NCBI RefSeq assembly: GCF_035481675.1
Contig: NZ_JAYJJW010000001.1
Location: 1,922,001 to 1,986,000 of the forward strand
Length of the DNA: 64,000 bases
Direction: 5' to 3'
DNA from: Alteriqipengyuania_B sp035481675
Lineage (GTDB): Bacteria; Pseudomonadota; Alphaproteobacteria; Sphingomonadales; Sphingomonadaceae
The position numbers and the translations under genes are program-made. The notes beneath the pieces were generated by a model. The model ran no database searches and was not told the DNA's origin. It saw nothing but the letters and a program-made list of their open reading frames with translations. Below, one piece after another: positions 43,039 to 52,068 of this stretch (position 1 is the stretch's first letter; every line of letters begins with the position of its first letter).

Positions 43039-43839
43039 ATGACCGACAGCCCCAATTCCGACAAGCAAGCCACCGACAGCTGGACCGTCGCCGGACGGAC
43101 CTTCACCTCGCGCCTGATCGTCGGCACGGGGAAGTACAGGGATTTCCGCCAGAACGCCGACGCGCTGGCCGCCAGCGGTGCGGAAATCGTCACCGTAGCG
43201 GTGCGCCGGGTCAACGTCTCGGACCCCAAGGCGCCGATGCTGACCGATTTCATCGATCCCAAGCAGGTCACCTACCTGCCGAACACCGCGGGCTGTTTCA
43301 CGGCGGAGGAGGCGATCCGCACACTGCGCCTGGCGCGCGAGGCGGGCGGCTGGGATCTCGTGAAGCTGGAAGTGCTTGGCGAAGCGCGCACGCTCTATCC
43401 CGACATGCGCGAAACGCTGAAAGCGACCGAGGTTTTGGCGAAGGAGGGTTTCCACCCGATGGTCTACTGCGCCGACGATCCGATCGCGGCGAGGCAGCTG
43501 GAAGATGCCGGCGCGGTCGCGATCATGCCGCTCGGCGCACCCATCGGCAGCGGGCTCGGCATCCAGAACCGTGTCACGATCCGCCTCATCGTGGAAGGCG
43601 CGAGCGTGCCGGTGCTGGTCGACGCAGGGGTCGGCACGGCGAGCGATGCGGCCGTGGCGATGGAGCTTGGTTGCGACGGCGTTCTGATGAACACGGCCAT
43701 CGCTGAAGCGAAGGACCCGGTGCGCATGGCCCGGGCGATGAAGCTGGCGGTGGAGGCCGGGCGGGAGGCCTATCTTGCGGGCCGTATGGCCACGCGCAAA
43801 TACGCCGATCCCAGCAGCCCGCTCGCCGGCCTCATCTGA
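43039..43839 (+). CDS. thiG: Thiazole synthase
   Basis: Forms the thiazole phosphate of thiamine from deoxyxylulose 5-phosphate, glycine iminium and ThiS thiocarboxylate. 266 residues; Schiff-base Lys109 in WDLVKLEVLG, plus LIVGTGKYRDF, VTVAVRRVN, LPNTAGC and the phosphate-binding VLVDAGVGTASDA. Start is the ATG giving MTDSPNSD. thiG ends the metal/thiamine run; the csbD promoter lies 34 bases past the stop. Confidence 0.95.
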   Translation: MTDSPNSDKQATDSWTVAGRTFTSRLIVGTGKYRDFRQNADALAASGAEIVTVAVRRVNVSDPKAPMLTDFIDPKQVTYLPNTAGCFTAEEAIRTLRLAREAGGWDLVKLEVLGEARTLYPDMRETLKATEVLAKEGFHPMVYCADDPIAARQLEDAGAVAIMPLGAPIGSGLGIQNRVTIRLIVEGASVPVLVDAGVGTASDAAVAMELGCDGVLMNTAIAEAKDPVRMARAMKLAVEAGREAYLAGRMATRKYADPSSPLAGLI

Positions 43840-43872
43840 GCGCAACAGGCTTTCCGTCCGTCGCAAGTTGAC

Positions 43873-43898
43873 GGAACATCGCCCCATTTCAAACCGTT
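43873..43898 (+). promoter_or_regulatory. EcfG-type general stress promoter of csbD
   Basis: GGAAC (43873-43877), 17 bases, CGTT (43895-43898): exact match to the alphaproteobacterial EcfG consensus GGAAC-N16/17-CGTT. It lies 84 bases before the csbD ATG. The PhyR-NepR-EcfG genes themselves are not in the window. Confidence 0.78.
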
Positions 43899-43981
43899 AC
43901 CTATTCGAGCCGCCCCCCCGGCGACTTGCACCGGACCGATCCCCCCAGGCCCGCTGCACCCTCGAAGAACGGAGACATATC

Positions 43982-44152
43982 ATGGGCGAACTGACCGAGA
44001 AGATCAAAGGCAACACCAACGAAGCCATCGGCAACGTGAAGCAGGAATCGGGCAATTCCGAGACCCGCGCCGAAGGCCGCGCGCAGGAACGCAAGGGCGA
44101 AGCCCAGCAGATCAAGGGCGAAGTCGAAGGCGCACTCGGCAACGACGTCTGA
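43982..44152 (+). CDS. CsbD family stress protein
   Basis: 56-residue hydrophilic protein of the CsbD family (MGELTEKIKGNTNEAIGNVKQ with following KGEAQQIKGEVEGALG in parts). No signal peptide or membrane helix; likely a small general stress protein of unknown biochemical role. An AGGAGC-like ribosome site precedes the ATG. The EcfG promoter and a strong terminator show a single-gene unit. Confidence 0.9.
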   Translation: MGELTEKIKGNTNEAIGNVKQESGNSETRAEGRAQERKGEAQQIKGEVEGALGNDV

Positions 44153-44170
44153 TCGAAAGCCACAGCTGAT

Positions 44171-44208
44171 ACGAATGGGGCCGCGGGGATCACCGCGGCC
44201 CTTTTCGT
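44171..44208. terminator. Rho-independent terminator of csbD
   Basis: GGGCCGCGG (44178-44186) pairs with CCGCGGCCC (44193-44201), loop of 6 bases, followed by TTTT at 44202-44205; ACGAA and TTCGT extend the stem on the outside. Confidence 0.9.
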
Positions 44209-44288
44209 ATGCCCCGGCGACGAGCGTTTACGCTTCGCTAACCATATTGCGCGACAGTCTCCCTCGGAAATTCAGGGGGAATGCGACG

Positions 44289-44810
44289 ATGGGCGTTATG
44301 GCAAACGGATCGCTGGCAATCGCGGAGTGGCGGGAGTTCGCCAGCTTCAGCGGGGCCGAGCAGGCCTATATCGAACGCGCGCTCGACATCGGCCTCGCCC
44401 GGCGCGACGCTTTCCGCGATCCGATGGGCAAGGACGCGACTGCAACGCGTCGCCACTACATCGCCTACCAGCAGCTGAAGGCGCTGCGCGGCACGATCCC
44501 GGCGGCCTATTCGCGCGACGAGCTTGATTGCTTCATGGCGGAGCTGATCGGCCTTGCCCGGTTCGACCTGTCGTGCGGCGCGATCCAGAGCTTTTCGGCC
44601 TTCCGCTTCCTGTACGAACGCCTGCTGGGTGCCGCCGTGCGCCCGTGGCTGCCGGCCGCCTTCTGCGCCGCCGCCGCCCTGCCGCAGATCGACCCGCCGC
44701 GCCGCAAGGACCTGCTGCAATCGCTCAGCGAAGCCGCCGCCACCGCGCCCGGCTGGAGCGAAACCGAGCCGCAGTTCTTCCCGGAACAGGTAGAGCTGGA
44801 CGTGGCCTGA
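44289..44810 (+). CDS. Hypothetical protein, unknown function
   Basis: 173 residues from the ATG giving MGVMANGSLAIAEW, with AGGGGGA upstream. No signal peptide. It is rich in Ala, Arg and aromatic residues and seems helical; GAIQSFSAFRFLYERLLGAAVRPW is a conspicuous hydrophobic stretch, partly GAIQSFSAFRFLYERL. No family was recognised. It is convergent with the cupin gene, 6 bases apart. Function unknown. Confidence 0.6.
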   Translation: MGVMANGSLAIAEWREFASFSGAEQAYIERALDIGLARRDAFRDPMGKDATATRRHYIAYQQLKALRGTIPAAYSRDELDCFMAELIGLARFDLSCGAIQSFSAFRFLYERLLGAAVRPWLPAAFCAAAALPQIDPPRRKDLLQSLSEAAATAPGWSETEPQFFPEQVELDVA

Positions 44811-44816
44811 GCCGGG

Positions 44817-45218
44817 CTACTCCCCGCTCAGCTCTTCGAAAATCAGGTAGGTGACCGTAGTGTCGCCGACATTGACCACTTCGTGCCAGGCGACACCCTC
44901 GCTTGAATAGCTGGAGCCGGTTTCGATCGTCGCCGTGCGCTCTCCGTCCGCAGACACGAGTTTCATCGTCCCCCCGGTGAGGGCATAGCCGAAATGGGCG
45001 GGGTGGAAATGCCGCTCGTGCCCGACACCCGGCGGAAAGGTGCAGCGCAAGACCCGGCGGTCGGAAGTCTGGTAAAGGCGCTCGCACACGCTCTCGCCAG
45101 CCCACCCGGCCTCTAAAGCGCCGGGCAGGGAATCGTTGCCTGGAGCGGTCGCGTTCGCACAGCCGCCCAGGAGCGCCAGCGCAGTGCAGGCGACGATTAT
45201 CGGTAGTGACTGGCGCAA
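44817..45218 (-). CDS. Cupin-domain lipoprotein
   Basis: 133 residues. Signal peptide with lipobox LLGGC (Cys about residue 20), then a single beta-barrel cupin domain: RCTFPPGVGHERHFHPAHFGYAL with three His and one Glu typical of the metal site (HERHFHPAHF), and AWHEVVNVGDT in the second motif. Likely an outer-membrane-anchored sensor or small enzyme. It lies just downstream of the acyl-CoA ligase gene, whose stop abuts its start. Confidence 0.78.
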   Translation of the reverse strand: MRQSLPIIVACTALALLGGCANATAPGNDSLPGALEAGWAGESVCERLYQTSDRRVLRCTFPPGVGHERHFHPAHFGYALTGGTMKLVSADGERTATIETGSSYSSEGVAWHEVVNVGDTTVTYLIFEELSGE

Positions 45219-45219
45219 G

Positions 45220-47031
45220 CTAACTCCGGTACAGCCCGTCCAGCCGTTCTTGGTAGCGGTCGCGGATCTTGTGGCGGCGGATTTTCATCGAGGGGGTCAT
45301 TTCCTCGTTCTCGATGGCGAAGGGCTCGTCCGCAAAGGCGAACTGGCGGACCTTCTCGATCACCGACAATTCCTTGTTCACCCGGTCGACGGCGGCGCGC
45401 ACGGCGGTCTTGAAGGCGGGCAGCTGTTGCAGCGCTTCCATGTCGAACTTCTCGCCGTTGGCGCGCGCCCATTCCACCGCCCATTCGGCATCGGGCACGA
45501 TCAGCCCGACGATGTAGGGCCGCTTGTCGCCCGCCACCATCGCCTGCGCAATCTCCGGCTGCAGGGTCAGCATGCCTTCGACCTTTTGCGGGGCGACATT
45601 GTCCCCCTTGTCGTTGACGATCATGTCCTTCTTGCGGTCGGTGATGACGATGCGGTTCTTGTCGTCGAGGTGGCCGATATCGCCCGTGTGCAGCCAGCCG
45701 TCCTGCAGCGTGCGCGCGGTTTCCGCCGGATTCTGCCAGTATCCCTGCATCACCAGTTCCCCGCGCACGAGGATCTCGCCGTCGTCGGCGATCTTCACCT
45801 CGACCCCGCGCATCGGCGGGCCGACGGTGTCCATCTTCAGCCCGGCAGCGGGCCGGTTGCAGCTGATCACCGGTGCGGCTTCGGTCTGGCCGTAGCCCTG
45901 CAGCATGGTAAGGCCCATCGCCTGGAAGAAATTGCCGACTTCCGGGTTAAGCGGCGCGCCGCCCGAAACCATTGCCTTCATCCGCCCGCCGAACTTGTCG
46001 CGGATCTTCGGGCGCAGCGTCTTTTCGAGGATGAAGTCCATCGGCTTGTCGCGCAGCCGCGTCTTGCCGCCGCGGGCATTCTCCACGATGCGGAGCGCGC
46101 GGTCCATCATGTAATTGGCCGCCTTGCCCTGCTTTTCGACCTGCTTGATGATGCGCGTGCGCAGCACTTCGAACAGGCGCGGGACCACGACCATGATCGT
46201 CGGGCGCGTTTCCTCGATATTGCTGGCGAGCTTCTCCAGCCCCTCGGCATAATAGATTTCCGCACCTACCGCGATCGGCAGGAATTGCCCGCCAGTGTGC
46301 TCGTAGGCGTGGGAGAGGGGCAGGAACGACAGGAAACGCTCCTCGTCGATGCCGAAATCTTCCTGCAGGATGTCGGCCGCGCCGGTCGCATTGGTCAGGA
46401 TGGCGCCGTGGTGCTGCAACACGCCGCGCGGGGCGCCGCCGGTGCCGCTGGTGTAGATGATGCAGGCGGTGTCGGCCCGGCCAATGCCCTCAAGCCGCTT
46501 GTCCACCGCCTTGCGGTTGGCGGCCGCGTCGCCGCTGACCATCTGGCTCCATGCGTGGCAGGTGAAGCCCATCGACTGGCTGCGCTTCACGCCGTCGATC
46601 GGGATGATGTGTTCCGCCGCGCCGGAGCGCATCATGGCGGGGATCAGCGGCTGGGCGAGCTTGTCGGAACTCACGATGACGGCCCGCGCGCCCGAATTGT
46701 CGAGGATGTGCTGGTGGTCGCGCTCGGTATTGGTGACGTAGGCGGGCACGGTGATGCAGCCGGCGGCCATGATGCCGAGGTCGGCGATGCACCATTCGGG
46801 GCGGTTCTCGCTCACGATCATGACCCGGTCGCCAGCCTCCAGCCCCAGGCTGCGCAGGTTTTCGGCAAGGTTGCAGACCTGGTCCGCCACTTCGCGCCAG
46901 CTCATCGTCTGCCAGCCGCCCTCAAGTTTCGCGCCGAGGAACGGGGCGTCGCCCTTGGCGTCGGCGCGCTGGAAGAACAGTTCGACCAGGCTGCTCACCC
47001 GGTCCATGGCTTCGATGTCGATCACGGCCAA
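45220..47031 (-). CDS. Long-chain fatty-acid--CoA ligase
   Basis: 603 residues, ANL superfamily. The AMP-binding motif YTSGTGGAPRGV is near residue 193; QGYGQTEAAPVIS, GELVMQGYWQNPAET, DGWLHTGDIGHLDD and the Lys-bearing hinge region follow. Activates fatty acids with ATP and CoA. The TTG start is 7 bases after GAGG; GTG at 47025 and ATG at 47007 are alternatives. The cupin lipoprotein gene follows directly. A GTTGC-AATG-GCAAC inverted repeat (47065-47078) stands in the upstream region. Confidence 0.93.
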   Translation of the reverse strand: MAVIDIEAMDRVSSLVELFFQRADAKGDAPFLGAKLEGGWQTMSWREVADQVCNLAENLRSLGLEAGDRVMIVSENRPEWCIADLGIMAAGCITVPAYVTNTERDHQHILDNSGARAVIVSSDKLAQPLIPAMMRSGAAEHIIPIDGVKRSQSMGFTCHAWSQMVSGDAAANRKAVDKRLEGIGRADTACIIYTSGTGGAPRGVLQHHGAILTNATGAADILQEDFGIDEERFLSFLPLSHAYEHTGGQFLPIAVGAEIYYAEGLEKLASNIEETRPTIMVVVPRLFEVLRTRIIKQVEKQGKAANYMMDRALRIVENARGGKTRLRDKPMDFILEKTLRPKIRDKFGGRMKAMVSGGAPLNPEVGNFFQAMGLTMLQGYGQTEAAPVISCNRPAAGLKMDTVGPPMRGVEVKIADDGEILVRGELVMQGYWQNPAETARTLQDGWLHTGDIGHLDDKNRIVITDRKKDMIVNDKGDNVAPQKVEGMLTLQPEIAQAMVAGDKRPYIVGLIVPDAEWAVEWARANGEKFDMEALQQLPAFKTAVRAAVDRVNKELSVIEKVRQFAFADEPFAIENEEMTPSMKIRRHKIRDRYQERLDGLYRS

Positions 47032-47064
47032 AGCGGCACCTCTCGTTCTGTGCGACCTGCAATA

Positions 47065-47078
47065 GTTGCAATGGCAAC
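47065..47078. promoter_or_regulatory. Small inverted repeat upstream of the acyl-CoA ligase
   Basis: GTTGC-AATG-GCAAC, a 5-bp perfect inverted repeat, 34 bases before the TTG start. It could be an operator, but is short enough to occur by chance. Confidence 0.3.
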
Positions 47079-47149
47079 CGGATGGCGGGGTTTAGGGTTC
47101 CGCCGCGCCCGCCGCAAGCGTGCGCGGCCTGCGCGCGGCCTGCGCGCCG

Positions 47150-48889
47150 TCACTGCCCGTCGGGCATCACCAGTTGCGGGGCGAGGCGCGGGTCGATCGC
47201 GGTCACCCACGCCTCCCCGTTCCAGCGCGCGCCGGTGGTCCAGTGGTTGAGCGGGACGAGGCGCGGGGCGGCATGGCCCATCGCTTCCAGCTGCGGCGCG
47301 AGCGCGGCAAGCGGCGTGCCCTGCTCCAGCGCGGGGCGGTCGCCGTAATACATGGCGAAGGGCAGGGCGAGCGCCTCTTCCAGCTCCATCCCGAAGTCGA
47401 TCACCCCGATGATGCTGCGCGCGGTCTGGACCGGTATCGTCGGCCCGCCCTTCGCGCCGATGATGAGGTAGGGCGACCCGTCGGGCGCGAAGACGATGGT
47501 CGGCGCCATCGAGCTGCGCGGGCGCTTTGCCGCCTCCACCCGGTTCGCGACCGGCCGCCCGTCCACGTCCGGGCTGAAGCTGAAATCGGTCAGTTCGTTG
47601 TTGAGGTAGAACCCGCCGAAGCGATGGCCCGAACCGAAGGCGCTTTCGATGGTGGAGGTGTAGCTGACCACCGTGCCCGCCCCGTCGGCGGCGACAAAAT
47701 GCGTCGTGCCGGATTCGATCGGCTCGTCCCCGTCGGCCTGCGCGGTCGGTGCGCCGGGCGGCGTGCCGGGCAGCGCGCGGTCGAGGGCGCGTTCGGCGTT
47801 CAGCAAGGCGCCGCGCCCGGCGACATAGGCCGGGTCGACCAGGCCTTCGGTCGGCACGAACACATAGTCGCTGTCGCCGATGTAAAGCTCGCGGTCGGCG
47901 TAGGCGAGGCGCTGGGAATCGAGGAACAGGCTCCAGAATTGCGGCGAGTCCGGACCCATCGCGCCAATGTCGAACCGCTCGAGCTGGCCGAGCATCTGGA
48001 CCACTGCCACCCCGCCCGAAGAGGGCGGGCCCATGCCGCAGATGCGATAGGCGCGGTACATGCCGCAGACCGGCTGGCGCTGGCGGGCAGTGTAGGCCTC
48101 GATATCGCTCGCCGTCATGCCGCGCGCGCCGGGGGTGGCCTGCCAGATCACCTGCGCCATCTCGCGCGCCCTGTCTCCGCTGTAGAAGGCTTGCGCACCG
48201 CCATCGGCAATCGCCTGCATCGTGTCGGCAAGTTCGGGGATGCGGATCACAGTGCCGACGGGCTTCGCGCTGCCGTCCGGCTGGTAGAAGATCGCCGCCG
48301 CATCCGCTCTGAGGGCCCCGCGGCCCTTTTCGTCGGTCAGCGCGCCGTGCAGCCGCGGGTTCATCGCGAACCCGTCGCGCGCCAGGCGGATCGCGGGGCC
48401 GAACAGCGTGGCCCAGTCGAGCCGGCCGTATCGTTCGTGCGCTTCTGCGGCGAGGGCGACGTTGCCCGGCACGCCGATGGCAAGGCCGGTGGCCACGGCA
48501 TCGGCGAAGCTGCGCGGGTTGCCGGCGCTGTCTAGGAACCAGTCGGGCGTGGCGGCGACCGGCGCGGTTTCGCGCCCGTCCAGCGTCACGACGTTGCCGG
48601 CGCGGTCGCTCCAGACAAGGAAGCCGCCCCCGCCGATTCCGGAGCTTTGCGGCTCGACCACCGTGAGCGCGAGCATGGTGGCGATGGCCGCGTCGGTCGC
48701 ACTGCCGCCCAGCGCCAGCATCTCCTCGCCCGCGGCGGTGGCGCGCGGGTCGTTGGCGGATACAATCCCGCCGCGCTCGGTGGCTGCGATGGGATTGCCG
48801 GGGGCGGCCCCGGCGAGGGTCTGGCAGGATGCCAGAGCCAGGCTGGCAAACGCGGCGGAAAGGGCGGTGAGCGCGGTCCGGAGTGTCAT
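47150..48889 (-). CDS. ggt: Gamma-glutamyltransferase, lipoprotein-like N-terminus
   Basis: Cleaves gamma-glutamyl bonds (for example glutathione) in the periplasm. 579 residues; N-terminus MTLRTALTALSAAFASLALASC has a lipobox-like LASC, so it may be lipid-anchored. Conserved features: SGIGGGGFLVW, SGTTHF with the catalytic Thr that is exposed by autoproteolysis, SYTSTIESAFGSG and RPRSSMAPTIVF. The large open frame upstream overlaps pyrD and lacks similarity. pyrD lies 10 bases upstream on the same strand. Confidence 0.92.
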   Translation of the reverse strand: MTLRTALTALSAAFASLALASCQTLAGAAPGNPIAATERGGIVSANDPRATAAGEEMLALGGSATDAAIATMLALTVVEPQSSGIGGGGFLVWSDRAGNVVTLDGRETAPVAATPDWFLDSAGNPRSFADAVATGLAIGVPGNVALAAEAHERYGRLDWATLFGPAIRLARDGFAMNPRLHGALTDEKGRGALRADAAAIFYQPDGSAKPVGTVIRIPELADTMQAIADGGAQAFYSGDRAREMAQVIWQATPGARGMTASDIEAYTARQRQPVCGMYRAYRICGMGPPSSGGVAVVQMLGQLERFDIGAMGPDSPQFWSLFLDSQRLAYADRELYIGDSDYVFVPTEGLVDPAYVAGRGALLNAERALDRALPGTPPGAPTAQADGDEPIESGTTHFVAADGAGTVVSYTSTIESAFGSGHRFGGFYLNNELTDFSFSPDVDGRPVANRVEAAKRPRSSMAPTIVFAPDGSPYLIIGAKGGPTIPVQTARSIIGVIDFGMELEEALALPFAMYYGDRPALEQGTPLAALAPQLEAMGHAAPRLVPLNHWTTGARWNGEAWVTAIDPRLAPQLVMPDGQ

Positions 48890-48899
48890 GCGCCGGTGG

Positions 48900-49931
48900 C
48901 TATTCGCTTCCGACCGCCTCGGCAATGGTGGAGTACCCCTCCCGCTGCATCGCCGCCAGAAGGCCTTCGTTGATCCGGCGCGGCAGGCCGGGCCCTTCGT
49001 AGACCAGCGCGCTGTAGAGCTGGACCAGGCTTGCGCCGGCCTTGATACGTGCCCACGCATCTTGCGCGCTGGCGATCCCGCCGACGCCGATCAGCGGGAT
49101 CCGCCCGCCCGTCGCCTTGCGGAAATCGCGGATGCGCTGGAGGGCGAGGTCGCGCAGCGGCGCGCCCGACAGCCCGCCGCTCTCAATCCGGTGGGGCGAG
49201 GCAAGGTCGGGCCGCGCAATCGTGGTGTTGGACACTAGCAGCGCGGAAAGCCCGCTCTCGATCGCAATGTGCGCGATGGCATCGATATCGGCAGGCTCTA
49301 GGTCGGGTGCCACTTTCAGGAACACCGGCGGACCGACGCCGCCGCGCGCCTCGAACACCGCATCCAGCAAAGCGGCGAGCGCGCCCTCGTCCTGCAGGGC
49401 GCGCAGGCCCGGCGTATTCGGGCTGGAGATGTTGACCGCAAGGTAGCTGGCGAACGGCGCCATCAGCTGGGTCATCTTCGCGTAATCGGCGATGCGATCC
49501 TCGCTGTCCTTGTTCGCCCCGATATTCACGCCGACCACGCCCGGACGCCCCGCCCGCTTGCGCAGGCGCGACAGGGCGGCTGCAGCGCCTGCATTGTTGA
49601 AGCCCATCCGGTTGATGACCGCCTCGTCCTCGATCAGGCGGAACAGCCGCGGCTTCGGATTGCCCGCCTGCGGGCGCGGGGTGACGCTGCCGATCTCGAC
49701 CGAACCGAAGCCGAAGCCCAGCATCGCGTCAGGCACCTCGGCATCCTTGTCGTATCCGGCGGCGAGGCCCACCGGATTCGGAAAGCGGACCCCTGCAACC
49801 TGCGTCGCAAGCGCGGGATCGCTACCGGGCGGCGTCCCGGGCGGCAGGGCCTTCAGGCCGTTGATAGTCAGGCGGTGGGCGCGCTCGGGGTCGAGGGCGA
49901 AAATGGCCGGGCGGACGAGGTCGAACAGCAT
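48900..49931 (-). CDS. pyrD: Quinone-dependent dihydroorotate dehydrogenase (class 2)
   Basis: Pyrimidine biosynthesis; transfers electrons to ubiquinone. 343 residues from MLFDLVRPAIFALDPERAH in part, with the class 2 N-terminal membrane-interacting helix. FMN/substrate region: NPVGLAAGYDKDAEV, NRMGFNNAG, VNISSPNTPGLR with catalytic Ser, SNTTIARP, GVGGIASAQDA. Probably co-transcribed with ggt, 10 bases downstream. Confidence 0.94.
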   Translation of the reverse strand: MLFDLVRPAIFALDPERAHRLTINGLKALPPGTPPGSDPALATQVAGVRFPNPVGLAAGYDKDAEVPDAMLGFGFGSVEIGSVTPRPQAGNPKPRLFRLIEDEAVINRMGFNNAGAAAALSRLRKRAGRPGVVGVNIGANKDSEDRIADYAKMTQLMAPFASYLAVNISSPNTPGLRALQDEGALAALLDAVFEARGGVGPPVFLKVAPDLEPADIDAIAHIAIESGLSALLVSNTTIARPDLASPHRIESGGLSGAPLRDLALQRIRDFRKATGGRIPLIGVGGIASAQDAWARIKAGASLVQLYSALVYEGPGLPRRINEGLLAAMQREGYSTIAEAVGSE

Positions 49932-50088
49932 GGGCGCCCTAATGCGTCGAAAGGGCGCAGGTGGCAATCTTGCGCAGCCTGTTCGCGGAAAGCCATTGGC
50001 ATCGCAGCGTATTGTAATGCATATGTCACAATTGTCGCGTCCTTACACATCAGGGTCGGGCGCGTTGCGACTGGGGGATAAGGCGCAC

Positions 50089-50985
50089 ATGGTCGATTTC
50101 GACAAGTTCCGTTTTCGCTTCCTGCCGGCGCCCGAAGGGCTCTCCCCGTTCATCAATTCGCTCTACACGTTCGAAACCGACGTCAGCGAGATCGACGACA
50201 TGCTGCCAGCCTATTCGGCGCAGTTGATGGTGTTCGCCCGCGGGGAGGCGACGATGGAGATGCCGGGTGGCGGCACCGGGCGGTCGAGCGACGCCTATTT
50301 TCTCACCCCGCTGCTGGAAGCGGCCCCGTTTCACCTTTCGGGCCCCGTGCGAGCCGCCGGCGTATCGCTCACCACGCGCGGTTGGGCAGCGCTGTCGGGC
50401 ATGCCGGTGGACGAATACGGCAACCGGACGATGGATGCGGCCGAAGTGCTGGACGGCGATCTGGCGGACCGGCTCATGGCCATCGCTCCGGCGCTGCGGG
50501 ACGGTGAGATCGATGCCGAAGGCGCGGCTGGGTTGATGGCCGAAGTGGTTCGCGACGGGCTGAAGCCGCTGCGCCCGCAGCACGTCCAGATGATCGAGCG
50601 GACCTTCGCCTGGCTGAATTCCGACCTCAATCCCCAGATCGCGGACCTGGAAAAGGAACTGGGCCTGTCGGCGCGCCAGCTCCAGCGCCTGTGCCGCCGC
50701 TTCTTCGGCCGCCCGACCAAGGGCGTGGTCACCCGTTTCCGCGCGATTCGTTCGGCAACCATCCTAGCCGATCCCAATTTGACGGCGGAGCTGCGCTCCA
50801 AGGTGACCGATGCCTATTACGACCAGGCGCACATGATCCACGAGATTCAGCGCTACACCGGCCGCACGCCCAAGCGCCTCTCGCCGGAAGAGCCGCACCT
50901 GGGCGTCGATACGCTCGGCACCGGTGGTTACGGCAACATCGACCTCCATGCTGTCGAACAGGGCGGGAAACGCCCAACCAATTGA
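50089..50985 (+). CDS. AraC-type transcriptional regulator, first of a tandem pair
   Basis: 298 residues from the ATG giving MVDFDKFRFRFLP, with AAGG six bases upstream; two ATGs about 24 codons earlier are possible. N-terminal effector-like domain (about 1-190) and a C-terminal AraC helix-turn-helix (QIADLEKELGLSARQLQRLCRRFFGR in parts LEKELGLSARQLQRLCRRFF, and AYYDQAHMIHEIQRYTGRTPKRL). It resembles the next gene in layout and motifs; the two probably arose by duplication. Ligand unknown. Confidence 0.82.
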   Translation: MVDFDKFRFRFLPAPEGLSPFINSLYTFETDVSEIDDMLPAYSAQLMVFARGEATMEMPGGGTGRSSDAYFLTPLLEAAPFHLSGPVRAAGVSLTTRGWAALSGMPVDEYGNRTMDAAEVLDGDLADRLMAIAPALRDGEIDAEGAAGLMAEVVRDGLKPLRPQHVQMIERTFAWLNSDLNPQIADLEKELGLSARQLQRLCRRFFGRPTKGVVTRFRAIRSATILADPNLTAELRSKVTDAYYDQAHMIHEIQRYTGRTPKRLSPEEPHLGVDTLGTGGYGNIDLHAVEQGGKRPTN

Positions 50986-51053
50986 CTTTCTCTGTAATTT
51001 CTCCAATAGGCACCCGGCATCGTAGTTAACCGGGTCGCTCTGGAGAACTAAAG

Positions 51054-52010
51054 ATGAGCTTCGACGGAAGGGAGCCCAAAGCCGGCATCCCCTCTGCTTG
51101 GGGCAAGCAGCGCGGCGGACTTACGCCGGGCTCGTCGTTCACGGTCGATTACTTGCCCGTTCCGACGCATTTATCCGATTACATTACAACGATGTACTGG
51201 TTCCGCTGCGAGGATAGCGAGATATCCGACATCCAGCCTGCCTCGATCGGCCACCTGTCGCTGTTCGCCAAGGGCGAAGGTACCATGTATTTCGGCGAGG
51301 GGCGCAGCGAGCCGTCCCACCGCATGAACCTGCTCACGCCGCTATCCATCGCCGCGCCGTTTGAAGTGCAGGGGCCCTTCCACGCGATCGGCGCGGCGCT
51401 GACGCCGCTGGGCTGGGCCGGGCTGACGGGCCTGCACGCGGCGCAGCACAGCAACCACATCTACCGGGCAGAGGATACGCTGGGCGGGGAGATCGGCCGC
51501 CTCGGCGAGATCTGGAGCGAAGGCTATCGCAGCGGCGCCTTGTCGGCGCAGGACATTGCGGCGGCCCTGGCGGATTACATCGGCGCGAATTCGAAAGCCG
51601 TGCCGGCCAAGCACCGCGACCTGATCGCGGCGACCAACCGGTGGCTGGCCGCCGACCTCGATCCCGACCTCGACGATCTCTACGACAGCCTCGGTTATTC
51701 GCGCCGGCAGGTGCAGCGCGTGCTGGAGCAGTATTTCGGTCTCCCGCCGGTGGCACTGAAGCGCAAGTATCGCGCGCTGCGGGCGGCCGCGCTGCTGTCC
51801 CTGCCCGAACTTGCGCCCGACTTCGAGCGCCAGGTCCGCGACGCCTTCTTCGACCAGCCGCACATGATCCGCGAGATCAGCCTGTTCGTGGGCCGCACGC
51901 CTGCGCGTTTGACCGATGACGCGAGCCCTTTCCTGAGCGAAATGCTGGACACGCAGAATTTTCGCGAGATCGGCGGGCTGCCGAAAAACGAAGGCGATAC
52001 CGGCATTTAA
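51054..52010 (+). CDS. AraC-type transcriptional regulator, second of a tandem pair
   Basis: 318 residues, GGAG ribosome site. C-terminal helix-turn-helix LDDLYDSLGYSRRQVQRVLEQYF and the second-helix region FFDQPHMIREISLFVGRTPARL show clear kinship to the preceding gene. The N-terminal half is diverged (MYWFRCEDSEISDIQPASIGHLSLF in part), so the effectors may differ. 68 bases separate the two genes. It is followed by the sufR operon. Confidence 0.82.
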   Translation: MSFDGREPKAGIPSAWGKQRGGLTPGSSFTVDYLPVPTHLSDYITTMYWFRCEDSEISDIQPASIGHLSLFAKGEGTMYFGEGRSEPSHRMNLLTPLSIAAPFEVQGPFHAIGAALTPLGWAGLTGLHAAQHSNHIYRAEDTLGGEIGRLGEIWSEGYRSGALSAQDIAAALADYIGANSKAVPAKHRDLIAATNRWLAADLDPDLDDLYDSLGYSRRQVQRVLEQYFGLPPVALKRKYRALRAAALLSLPELAPDFERQVRDAFFDQPHMIREISLFVGRTPARLTDDASPFLSEMLDTQNFREIGGLPKNEGDTGI

Positions 52011-52068
52011 GAACGACTCGCAACAAGGCCTTTCGCCTTGAAAGGGCGGTTTTGCGCGCCTAGCTGCT

